DNA of 17,816 nt from the NCBI GenBank assembly GCA_046757925.1, contig JBHHZE010000058.1, positions 1 through 17,816 on the forward strand, read 5' to 3'. The notes under the pieces are model-generated. The model saw only the letters and a program-made list of their open reading frames with translations, was not told the origin of the DNA and did not search any database. Source of the DNA: JAZDCZ01 sp046757925. Its GTDB lineage: Bacteria > Gemmatimonadota > Gemmatimonadetes > Gemmatimonadales > GWC2-71-9. Positions 7,253 to 13,743 of the stretch are shown piece by piece (position 1 is the stretch's first letter; every line of letters begins with the position of its first letter). The translations under genes were made by a program, and so were the position numbers.

Positions 7253-9721
7253 ATGGATGACATGCTGAGAGATCTGCGGCACGCGATTCGCTCCCTCGGG
7301 CGGCACCGTTCGTTCACCGCAATTGCGGTTGGGACCATCGCGCTTGGCATTGGGGCCAATACCGCGATCTTCAGCGTCGTGCGTGCGGTTTTGCTTCGAC
7401 CGCTCCCGTATGAAGATCCGGGTCGGTTGGTGGCAGTGTGGAGTAACTTGACGAACCGTAACCAACCCAAGTTTCCATTGTCCCCGCCCGACCTGCGCGA
7501 TTTTCAAGAGCAGGCAACGACGTTCGAGGATCTGGCCGGTGTCATAACGTTCACCCAAACACTAACTGGCGGTGACAGCGACCCGGAGCAGATCGACGTG
7601 GCCGGAACCACGCCGAACCTGCTCGATGTGTTGGGACTACACCCGATGATCGGACGGGGATTCGTGGCAGCAGATGCCGAGCCGGTCGGCCAACAGACCA
7701 ATGCTGCGGCCATTCCGCCGGCGTCGGTCATCCTGAGCTACGAACTCTGGCAGCGCCGGTTCGGCGGCGACAGAGACATCGTCGGGCGCTCGATCGAACT
7801 CAACAACAACACGGCCGTGGTGATTGGAGTGATGCCTCCCGGCGCGGCCCTCTATTTCGGTCCTGACAGTAGGCTCACGTCCCATGTCGATCTGTGGACG
7901 GCGTTGCGCATCGACGTTGCCGCGTGGCCGGCCCGACGCAACGTGATTTGGGCCGTCGTAGGAAGACTCAAGCCAAACGTAACCGTTGCCCAGGTCCGGG
8001 CGGAGATGGACCGCTTTACGGTACGCATGCGGGAAGAGTCGAGCCTCCGCGAGACGGCAGGTTTTCAACTCGACGTGATCCCGATGCTGCGGGAATTGAC
8101 GGCCGGTGTTCGACCGGTGGTACTTGCGTTGTTTGGGGCGGTGGCGTTCGTGCTGCTCATCGCCTGCGCGAACGTTTCGAACCTGTTGTTGGTCCGTGCC
8201 AGTGCGCGTGAGCGGGAATTCGCCATTCGCGCGGCGCTGGGCGGGAGCCGGGGTCGTATCGTGCGCCAGCTCTTGATGGAGAGCCTGGTGCTGGGACTGG
8301 TTGGCGGAGCATTGGGTCTGATGCTGGCGGTTGCCGGCAACCGTGCGCTACTCGCGTTCCGGCCCGCGAATCTGCCGAGGATCGACACCATTCATATTGA
8401 TCTCACAGTTCTGGCCTTCACCGCTCTCGCCTCGCTCGGTGCTGCGCTGTTGTTCGGTTTAATGCCAGCGATACAGGTCTCGAAGCCGCAATTGACCGAA
8501 TCGCTGAGCGATCGCGGCCGATCGTCATCGCTCTTGGGGCAACGGAAGCTGCGCAACGGGCTGGTGATAACGGAAGTCGCGTTGTCGCTCGTGCTGATGA
8601 TCGGTGCCGGACTCATGATTCGTAGCTTTGTCGCGCTGCAACGGGTGGAGCCGGGTTACGATCCTACCAACTTGCTGACTTTCAATCTCGCACTCCCCGG
8701 CAATCGGTATTCCGACTCCGAAATGCGAATATTTTATGGCGATTTGGAAGACCAAGCCCGCGCGCTGCCCGGGGTCACCGATGTCACTGCTGCGTTTTCG
8801 CTCCCGCTGCAGCCACAAGTATTCACCGGGCGCTACGGACCCCTCGAAGCTCTCACCGATGCGAGTCTGTACGGTCAGGCAGATTACCGGGCGGTTCGGC
8901 CGGGATACTTCAAGACCATGCGAACCGCGTTCAAGGAAGGACGACTATTCAGCCCAGCGGATTTTGCGGACAGTACGCCGGTGGCGGTGGTGGACGAACT
9001 GACTGCGGCGCGCCTTGCTCCCGGTGAGAGTGCGGTCGGCAAGCGCATGTTGGTGCGAATCACCACGCTCGACCCACAGGAAGTGGAAGTGATCGGGGTC
9101 GTGGAGCATCAACGGTCCTACTCGCTTGCTGCCGACGGCACCGAAACCATCTACGTGACGAATCGTTATGCCGGTACGTTCGGGAACCTGGGTTGGGTGA
9201 TCCGCACCACGGGCGACCCGGTGAAGATCGTGCCGCGGTTACGTCAAATAATGGCGGGACTCGATCCCTTGATACCGATTTCGGACCTCCGAACCATGGA
9301 TGATCGGATTAGCGAGGCAATGACGGGCACGCGATTCGCGCTCGCGCTCATAGGTCTCTTCGGTTTCATCGCACTTGCACTAGCGAGCGGCGGGATTTAC
9401 GGCGTGCTGTCGTACACGGTACGCCAACGCGCCGGTGAGATCGGCGTGCGCATGGCATTGGGCGCTCGATCTGGAAACATCTTGGGTTTGGTGGTGCGGC
9501 AAGGGATGAAACTGACGGGAATCGGGCTGGCCGTTGGTCTGGTCGCGAGTTTTTGGGCTACTCGCTTAATGCAAGGTTTGTTGGTTGAGGTCCCGGCAGC
9601 GGATCCAGTGACCTACATCGGAATGGCAGCGATGTTCGTTGTCGTGGCCATCGTCGCATCCTGGGCACCGGCCAGACGAGCTACGCTCATCGATCCGGTC
9701 GTAGCGCTCCGCGACGAGTAG
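7253..9721 (+). CDS. ADOP-family MacB/FtsX-type ABC transporter permease
   Basis: This 822-residue membrane protein has the duplicated layout of the ADOP permeases (acidobacterial duplicated orphan permease). The N-terminus, MLRDLRHAIRSLGRHRSFTAIAVGTIALGIGANTAIFSVVRAVLLRPLPY, is diagnostic. It is followed by a MacB-like periplasmic domain (about 50-270), an FtsX segment (about 280-400, VLALFGAVAFVLLIACANVSNLLLVRASARERE), a second transmembrane start (LRNGLVITEVALSLVLMIGAGLM), a second periplasmic domain, and a C-terminal FtsX segment (YGVLSYTVRQRAGEIGVRMALGAR). No ABC ATPase or PadR regulator, its common companions, is in the window, so it is an orphan. Family members are mechanotransmission-type permeases linked to efflux or lipoprotein release; the substrate is unknown. 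The ATG at 7253 follows a weak GAGAAG site; an earlier in-frame ATG at 7202 adds residues unlike the family. It is transcribed divergently from the DUF5107 gene. Confidence 0.9.
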   Translation: MDDMLRDLRHAIRSLGRHRSFTAIAVGTIALGIGANTAIFSVVRAVLLRPLPYEDPGRLVAVWSNLTNRNQPKFPLSPPDLRDFQEQATTFEDLAGVITFTQTLTGGDSDPEQIDVAGTTPNLLDVLGLHPMIGRGFVAADAEPVGQQTNAAAIPPASVILSYELWQRRFGGDRDIVGRSIELNNNTAVVIGVMPPGAALYFGPDSRLTSHVDLWTALRIDVAAWPARRNVIWAVVGRLKPNVTVAQVRAEMDRFTVRMREESSLRETAGFQLDVIPMLRELTAGVRPVVLALFGAVAFVLLIACANVSNLLLVRASAREREFAIRAALGGSRGRIVRQLLMESLVLGLVGGALGLMLAVAGNRALLAFRPANLPRIDTIHIDLTVLAFTALASLGAALLFGLMPAIQVSKPQLTESLSDRGRSSSLLGQRKLRNGLVITEVALSLVLMIGAGLMIRSFVALQRVEPGYDPTNLLTFNLALPGNRYSDSEMRIFYGDLEDQARALPGVTDVTAAFSLPLQPQVFTGRYGPLEALTDASLYGQADYRAVRPGYFKTMRTAFKEGRLFSPADFADSTPVAVVDELTAARLAPGESAVGKRMLVRITTLDPQEVEVIGVVEHQRSYSLAADGTETIYVTNRYAGTFGNLGWVIRTTGDPVKIVPRLRQIMAGLDPLIPISDLRTMDDRISEAMTGTRFALALIGLFGFIALALASGGIYGVLSYTVRQRAGEIGVRMALGARSGNILGLVVRQGMKLTGIGLAVGLVASFWATRLMQGLLVEVPAADPVTYIGMAAMFVVVAIVASWAPARRATLIDPVVALRDE

Positions 9722-9732
9722 GTGCTTAACGG

Positions 9733-10137
9733 TCAGCTAATCCACACTTCGTGAACGTGCTGCCACTCGATACCGCCGGGGGTTCCCTCTCGGCGGCGAA
9801 ACACGGCACTGCTCACGCGTCCTTTTTCTTCACCGTCACGTGTCTGCCATTCCTCGTAGGTCACGAGACACACGTCATCATCAATTCTGCGGCATGCAAC
9901 ATTGCCGATCCTGATTCCAAACGACTCCGAGGTGTATGAACCGTACGCTTCCCATATGCCGGCCAGCAGTTCGGCCCGCCGCGTGCGAGTCCCTGAGGGT
10001 GATATGATCTCGAAGTCGGCCGCCAGCGTGTCGCGAATCCGGGCGAATTCCTTTTGCGTTCGCGCAACGCGTCCTGTGAACCAGTTCTCGAAGAAACGGT
10101 GAAGCTCGATCACATCCTTACGACACTTCTCGTCCAT
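9733..10137 (-). CDS. SnoaL/DUF4440-like NTF2-fold protein
   Basis: This 134-residue protein looks like a member of the NTF2-like (SnoaL/DUF4440) superfamily. It has an N-terminal helical pair (ELHRFFENWFTGRV...FARIRDTLAADFEIISPSG), a short helix (RRAELLAGIWEAYGSY), then the strands of the curved sheet: ESFGIRIGNVACRRIDDDVCLVTYEEWQTRD, RVSSAVFRRRE and GIEWQHVHEVWI. Such proteins are small cytoplasmic enzymes or ligand-binding proteins; the fold alone does not reveal a reaction. The ATG at 10137 is the only sensible start. It has no Shine-Dalgarno sequence, but a perfect TATAAT ends 5 nt before it, so the gene may be read from a leaderless mRNA. Its 3' end lies 11 nt from the convergent permease gene with no obvious terminator. 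It sits 16 nt downstream of the zinc-ribbon gene on the same strand, so read-through from that gene is also possible. Confidence 0.75.
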   Translation of the reverse strand: MDEKCRKDVIELHRFFENWFTGRVARTQKEFARIRDTLAADFEIISPSGTRTRRAELLAGIWEAYGSYTSESFGIRIGNVACRRIDDDVCLVTYEEWQTRDGEEKGRVSSAVFRRREGTPGGIEWQHVHEVWIS

Positions 10138-10142
10138 CCAGC

Positions 10143-10148
10143 ATTATA
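10143..10148 (-). promoter_or_regulatory. Consensus -10 box directly before the SnoaL-like gene
   Basis: The minus strand carries a perfect TATAAT at 10148-10143, five bases before the ATG at 10137. Transcription would start within a base of the start codon, giving a leaderless mRNA. No convincing -35 hexamer or extended -10 TG is visible at the right distance. The box lies in the 16-nt gap after the zinc-ribbon gene, so the spacer and any -35 element fall inside that gene's 3' end. Confidence 0.45.
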
Positions 10149-10153
10149 ACTGG

Positions 10154-10555
10154 TCAGGTCGGTGACTCGCCGTCGTCCTGTCCATCTGAAATCCGGGAGT
10201 TCTGTACGAGATTGCTTCCCGGGTAGGGGAACAGGTCATCGATTTCGGTGCCGTTGGTTTCTGAATCCTGCCTCTCGTTGACGTTTGCGCGCCAGTGTAC
10301 GAATGAACAGCAATTGGCACATTCGGGACATGCAACTCGTCCGATCCTATGACGTTCCGATTGCCACGAGAATATCATGAAGCCGAGTCCGCAACCCAGA
10401 CACTTGAAGCTATGGACGAAGACGCCTTCACGTTCGGATGCCTGCACGCCGGTTGACGCAACGACGGCTGCGGTTGGCGCGGGGTTGGGCGCTGCCTCGG
10501 CGCGTTTGTCATAGCGTCCGGTGCCGAGTTTGGGTCTTGGTGCTTGCTTGGCCAT
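10154..10555 (-). CDS. Small zinc-ribbon protein of unknown function
   Basis: I do not recognise a named family for this 133-residue protein. Residues 1-45 are basic, Ala/Pro-rich and probably disordered (MAKQAPRPKLGTGRYDKR...). Residues 46-90 hold a compact zinc-ribbon-like module, HSFKCLGCGLGFMIFSW...RVACPECANCC, with the knuckles Cys52-x2-Cys55 and Cys76-x2-Cys79; two more cysteines (82, 83) follow. The tail after residue 93 is polar and acidic. Such modules bind nucleic acid or partner proteins, but nothing here shows which. The frame stays open far upstream, yet the ATG at 10555 is favoured: it has GGGGAG at 10571-10566 (10-nt spacing) and the upstream translation is not protein-like. 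The gene lies head-to-head with the VOC gene and just upstream of the SnoaL-like gene on the same strand. Confidence 0.6.
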   Translation of the reverse strand: MAKQAPRPKLGTGRYDKRAEAAPNPAPTAAVVASTGVQASEREGVFVHSFKCLGCGLGFMIFSWQSERHRIGRVACPECANCCSFVHWRANVNERQDSETNGTEIDDLFPYPGSNLVQNSRISDGQDDGESPT

Positions 10556-10777
10556 CTGTCCGGTTCTCCCCATCTGCCCTGCTTTGACGTGGATTGTTGT
10601 ACCCTGACGGCCACGCTGTATGAGGAGAACCGCATAGCCAGCTCCGAAGTTTCCGATCGACACTGTGTTGGTCCCGCATGGTCCGCGAGTGATTGCAAGT
10701 AGACGACTGCCGAATCCGAGAAGTAGATTCATAGGATATTGCATGGCGGTGAAACTGATTGAGAGATGGGGTCTCCG

Positions 10778-11146
10778 ATGCGAGTGAATTACGCGATCGT
10801 CTTTGTAAGTGATATGGACCGGTCTGTGGCGTTTTATCGTGATGTGGTTGGGCTCGAGCTCAAGTTCGAGTCGCCCGACTGGACAGAGTTTGCGACGGAT
10901 GGAGCAACGCTCGCTCTGCACAAGAGCCATGAGCCCACCGATAGGGCCGGAGGTCAGGACGGCATGCCCGCTGGTCGGTGCCGGCCGGGACTACAAGTGC
11001 CCGATCTCGACGAGTTCCATCGAAGAATGTTGACGCACGCCGTATCTTGCATTCAGAACCCGACAGAGGTGTTCGGCAGCCGAGTTGCGCAGTACCGTGA
11101 TCCCGACGGCCTGGTCATCTCAGTCGGTGAAGCCCGCACCGGATAA
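10778..11146 (+). CDS. VOC-family (glyoxalase/bleomycin resistance-like) protein
   Basis: This 122-residue protein has the paired beta-alpha-beta-beta-beta modules of the vicinal oxygen chelate fold. The first module begins MRVNYAIVFVSDMDRSVAFYRDVVGLELKFES and the second ends GSRVAQYRDPDGLVISVGEA, with the standard YRDPDG turn. Family members are metal-dependent lyases, isomerases or dioxygenases, or ligand-binding proteins. Two usual metal ligands are replaced: Tyr5 stands where a His is common, and Ser115 where the C-terminal Glu is common (DPDGLVIS instead of DPDGNxxE). It may therefore bind ligand without metal catalysis. The ATG at 10778 fits the family start better than the in-frame ATG at 10766, and has a G-rich GAGAGATGGGG stretch just upstream. 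It lies 15 nt before the ammonia-lyase gene, probably in one operon with it. Confidence 0.82.
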   Translation: MRVNYAIVFVSDMDRSVAFYRDVVGLELKFESPDWTEFATDGATLALHKSHEPTDRAGGQDGMPAGRCRPGLQVPDLDEFHRRMLTHAVSCIQNPTEVFGSRVAQYRDPDGLVISVGEARTG

Positions 11147-11161
11147 GCGAGCTTCCTTTGC

Positions 11162-12319
11162 ATGCAGCTCCTACTCAACCCGCTTCTCGACAGAAATAAT
11201 CCCTACAGTGATGCGCTCCGCACCGTGTTGAGTCACCGCCGCGCACGCGAGGTGGAACGCGAAATAGCTTCCTGGCCTGACTACGAGCCAACGCCACTAA
11301 TGGATCTTCCGGGCTTGGCGGAGCACTTGGGCATTCAGTCGATCGGTTACAAGGACGAGGCCGCTCGCTTCGGGTTGGGCAGCTTCAAGGCGCTGGGTGG
11401 AGCGTACGGCGTGTTGCGAGTGCTGCAACAGCTCGCCGGAGCGCGTCATGCAGGTGATGTAACTGTAACCTGCGCCACCGACGGCAACCACGGTCGTGCG
11501 GTCGCGTGGGGCGCGAGCATGTTCGGCTGTCGGTCGGTGATTTACCTGCCGTCCGCCGTGAGTGAGAATAGAGCGGCAGCCATTGCGGAGTTGGGTGCGG
11601 ATACGGTACGCGTGCATGGAACCTACGACGATGCGGTACGGCAGGTGGAACGAGATGCCAAAACCAACCATTGGATGGTTGTGTCAGACACCTCCTACCC
11701 CGGTTACACGGATATCCCGCGGGACATCATGCAGGGTTACACGGTGCTCGTGTATGAGACGTTACGGCAACTACCCGGTGGAGTTCGTCCGACCCATGTA
11801 TTCGTCCAAGCGGGAGTCGGCGGTTTGGCGGCGGCGGTTTGCGCGCATTTGTGGGAACAGTGGGGAGCTGACCGTCCGCTACTGGTCGTGGTCGAGCCCG
11901 AGAACGCAGCATGCGTTTTTGCCAGCGCGGTGACAGGCCGTCCCATGCCGCTCGATGGGGCAGTGGAGAGCGTGATGGCCTGTCTGGTTGCGGGCAGCGT
12001 TTCGCTCGAAGCATGGCGCGTTCTAAAAACCGGTGCGGATGCATTCATGACGGTGTCGGACGGTGCGGCAGAAGCTGCAATGGGTCTGCTGGCCGGATGC
12101 ATGGGCGGAGATCCTGCTATCGTCGCTGGTGAATCGGGCGTTGGCGGCCTGGCGGGGCTACTCACTTTGTCCGAAGACCAAGATGCCCGTCGATCGGTGC
12201 GCCTTGGACCTGACTCGCGGGTGTTGCTCATTGGAACAGAGGGCGCGACCGATCCCGAGATCTACGAGCGCATCGTGGGTCGTACCCCGCGCCAGGTAAA
12301 CACGGCTCGTTTGTGGTGA
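11162..12319 (+). CDS. dpaL: Diaminopropionate ammonia-lyase (PLP-dependent)
   Basis: This 385-residue fold-type II PLP enzyme is predicted to convert 2,3-diaminopropionate to pyruvate and two ammonia in the cytoplasm. The PLP lysine is Lys76 in RFGLGSFKALGGAYG. The block ATDGNHGRAVAWGASMFG carries Asp107, and DTSYPGYTDIPRDIMQGY carries Asp176. Their spacing of 69 residues matches the two catalytic aspartates I recall for the E. coli enzyme (Asp120 and Asp189), which act on the D- and L-isomers. The PLP phosphate loop is probably VQAGVGGLAAAV, and the C-terminal SGVGGLAGL block is also typical. The length is slightly below the usual 395-405, mostly from a shorter loop between Lys76 and Asp107. 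A threonine dehydratase or synthase is less likely because of DGNHGRAVAW and GYTDIPRDIMQGY. The Shine-Dalgarno sequence is weak. The stop overlaps the GTG start of a decayed exported hydrolase. Confidence 0.9.
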   Translation: MQLLLNPLLDRNNPYSDALRTVLSHRRAREVEREIASWPDYEPTPLMDLPGLAEHLGIQSIGYKDEAARFGLGSFKALGGAYGVLRVLQQLAGARHAGDVTVTCATDGNHGRAVAWGASMFGCRSVIYLPSAVSENRAAAIAELGADTVRVHGTYDDAVRQVERDAKTNHWMVVSDTSYPGYTDIPRDIMQGYTVLVYETLRQLPGGVRPTHVFVQAGVGGLAAAVCAHLWEQWGADRPLLVVVEPENAACVFASAVTGRPMPLDGAVESVMACLVAGSVSLEAWRVLKTGADAFMTVSDGAAEAAMGLLAGCMGGDPAIVAGESGVGGLAGLLTLSEDQDARRSVRLGPDSRVLLIGTEGATDPEIYERIVGRTPRQVNTARLW

Positions 12320-12839
12320 CGCCATTCCAACGTCTCCGTTACGCGAGTTTGAGAGCGCTGATCGGAGCGGTGGCACTAGTCGCATCTTGGGCCCAACCAA
12401 GCGGGCAACGCCCATCGATCCGGTTGTTGTGTGTGGGGTGTCGTTGCTTCCCGAAAGACGTCGGACGATAGGACTAGCTGATGAATCGAACCGTACATTG
12501 GGCGCCGTGAAGATACCGTGGATGCTGATGACCGGAACGAAAGATGTTGCTCCAATAGGTAATGCCGACCTGAAAAGTCGTCTTGCAGTGTTCCCCGCCT
12601 TACCGCCCGGCGGTAAGTACGAGCTGGTTCTCTCTGGAGCCGAGCACTCTGCCTTTACTGATCGTGCTTTGCCCGGCGACAGCGAGCAACGGAATCCCAA
12701 TCATCATCGGGTCATACTCGCGCTGACTACGGCCTTTTGGGATGCTTGGCTACGCCGGGATGCTGCCGCGAGAGCCTGGCTCGATGGCGCCGGTGCACGA
12801 TCGGTGCTGGAGCAGGATGATCGGTGGCAAACCAAGTGA
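12316..12839 (+). pseudogene. Exported alpha/beta hydrolase, internally deleted and frameshifted
   Basis: A GTG at 12316 overlaps the ammonia-lyase stop (GTGA) and opens a reading frame with a clear signal peptide, VTPFQRLRYASLRALIGAVALVASWAQPSGQ; this frame hits TAG at about position 12467. In another frame, up to the stop at 12837-12839, lies the C-terminal part of an alpha/beta hydrolase: AVKIPWMLMTGTKDVAPIG (acidic catalytic residue), PPGGKYELVLSGAEHSAF (catalytic His) and a closing helix ALTTAFWDAWLRRDAAARAWLDG. The middle of the protein, including the nucleophile elbow GxSxG, is missing. The join lies roughly between 12400 and 12490. An intact member would be about 300 residues; only the two ends remain. 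The gene was probably the third member of the VOC-lyase operon. An internal start at 12387 could express the C-terminal piece, but without the nucleophile it would be inactive. Confidence 0.7.
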
Positions 12840-12864
12840 CATGTCCCTGCGGTGCTGGACTCCC

Positions 12865-12877
12865 GCCGCCCGGCGGC
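12865..12877. terminator. Small GC-rich hairpin between convergent genes
   Basis: GCCGC-CCG-GCGGC forms a perfect 5-bp stem with a 3-nt loop in the 53-bp gap between the decayed hydrolase (+) and the bactofilin gene (-). No run of T follows on either strand, so intrinsic termination would be weak. Its place between convergent genes is the main support. Confidence 0.25.
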
Positions 12878-12892
12878 AGCCTCCCGAGTTGA

Positions 12893-13381
12893 CTATGCGC
12901 TTGCGGCTACTAGCTCTTCACTTGCGTGCCGAGCGTTCGAGCTTGCCACCTTGGTCTTCCGGAACGTGGGACCATTCTTGGAGCTGAGCTTTGGGGCCGG
13001 TGTTCCCATGTGGAGCCTTCCGTTCAGCTCGCCGCCATCCTGGACTACGAGGCTGGGCGTGGTCACGTCGCCCTCGATGCGGGACCCGGGCTGTACCTCC
13101 ACACGCTGGTCCGCATGGATGTTGCCGCGAACCTCGCCGCCGACCACCACCTCTTTGGTGAAGATATCTCCGGTGACGAGGCCGCCCTTAGCGATCAGGA
13201 CCTGGCCGTCCGCCCGTACGGTGCCTTCTACAGTGCCGTCTATCTTCAGCACTCCGCTGGTTTCCACCTCGCCCACGACCTTGATACCCGGAGCGAGAAT
13301 CGAAATGCTCGTATCCTGACCGATGGTCCGCGGTGCGCGGCCCCCGGTCTGGTCACTTGTGGTCGATGAGAAGATCGCCAT
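12893..13381 (-). CDS. Bactofilin (polymer-forming cytoskeletal protein, DUF583)
   Basis: This 162-residue protein has a bactofilin domain: a right-handed beta-helix built from short repeats, visible as hydrophobic/Gly rungs such as ISILAPGIKVVGEVETSGVLKIDGTVEGTVRADGQVLIAKGGLVTGDIFTKEVVVGGEVRGNI and SRIEGDVTTPSLVVQDGGELNGRL (about residues 24-128). Bactofilins self-assemble without nucleotide into filaments at the inner membrane and help in cell shape, stalk or wall-enzyme placement. The N-terminal 20 residues and the C-terminal 30, basic and Ser/Ala-rich, are the usual disordered tails. The frame extends upstream, but the ATG at 13381 was chosen because it opens MAIFSS, close to the domain, and has a strong AAGGAG (13395-13390) with 8-nt spacing. 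It converges on the decayed hydrolase. No peptidoglycan hydrolase or other known bactofilin partner is next to it. Confidence 0.88.
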   Translation of the reverse strand: MAIFSSTTSDQTGGRAPRTIGQDTSISILAPGIKVVGEVETSGVLKIDGTVEGTVRADGQVLIAKGGLVTGDIFTKEVVVGGEVRGNIHADQRVEVQPGSRIEGDVTTPSLVVQDGGELNGRLHMGTPAPKLSSKNGPTFRKTKVASSNARHASEELVAASA

Positions 13382-13389
13382 CGCTACCG

Positions 13390-13395
13390 CTCCTT
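13390..13395 (-). promoter_or_regulatory. Ribosome binding site deciding the bactofilin start
   Basis: AAGGAG on the minus strand, 8 nt before the ATG at 13381, is the clearest Shine-Dalgarno sequence in the window. It fixes the start against the longer open frame that begins at 13543. Confidence 0.7.
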
Positions 13396-13656
13396 GATTG
13401 GGGTATCCGTTCTGCCGACGGCAACAGGTAACATATAGCGGCATAGACGGTCTCGAAGTGACATGAATCACTAGATACGGCCCAGGCATCGCCCGGCGTG
13501 CTGGGATCGTTGGTGCCAGTCGTGAGATCGCGGCCGGCGTCATGGCTCTCGCCGTGTCGGTGTGGCTCTACAGTAGAGAGTCGGTTCTCTTCAGACCCTG
13601 ACGGAAGCCTAGTGCATTCGATGTTTCCCGGCTCCGTCGACGAGTCCCCGAAGCCG

Positions 13657-13684
13657 TTGCAATCCTGTGGGTGACGTGTAACAT
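13657..13684 (+). promoter_or_regulatory. Candidate promoter for the SIMPL gene
   Basis: TTGCAA (13657-13662), a 16-bp spacer and TAACAT (13679-13684) make a plausible sigma-70-type promoter, giving a leader of about 50 nt before the ATG at 13744. Matches to consensus are moderate, so it is one candidate only. Confidence 0.3.
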
Positions 13685-13743
13685 ACGGCGATATGTTGGT
13701 CAATCCACTTAAGAGTTACGGCTGCGAATAGGACATAGACCCC

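Larger units (their letters stand above)
13382..13743. other. 362-bp divergent intergenic region without a recognisable gene
   Basis: This is the longest gene-free stretch, between the divergent bactofilin (-) and SIMPL (+) genes. It holds the bactofilin ribosome binding site, a tight inverted repeat TGCCGACGGCA (13413-13423), two weak 5-bp hairpins (AGTGA/TCACT at 13457-13472 and AGAGA/TCTCT at 13575-13590), and two copies of a GTAACATA motif (13428-13435 and 13678-13685), the second forming a possible -10 box for the SIMPL gene. No tRNA, riboswitch or known RNA was recognised, and no open frame here looks like protein. Confidence 0.5.

Noticed and set aside
7081..7470. Longer DUF5107 start, adding 130 N-terminal residues
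   Set aside because: The extension runs antisense through the permease start, looks unlike protein, and would bury the clear signal peptide that begins at 7080.
9722..9732. Terminator between the permease and SnoaL-like genes
   Set aside because: Only 11 nt separate the stops and no hairpin fits.
10556..10930. Upstream extension of the zinc-ribbon protein
   Set aside because: It would overlap the divergent VOC gene and has no recognisable domain; a good ribosome site supports the start at 10555.
13353..13703. 116-codon minus-strand open frame covering the bactofilin leader
   Set aside because: It overlaps the strong bactofilin ribosome site in another frame, its composition is not protein-like, and no domain is recognised.
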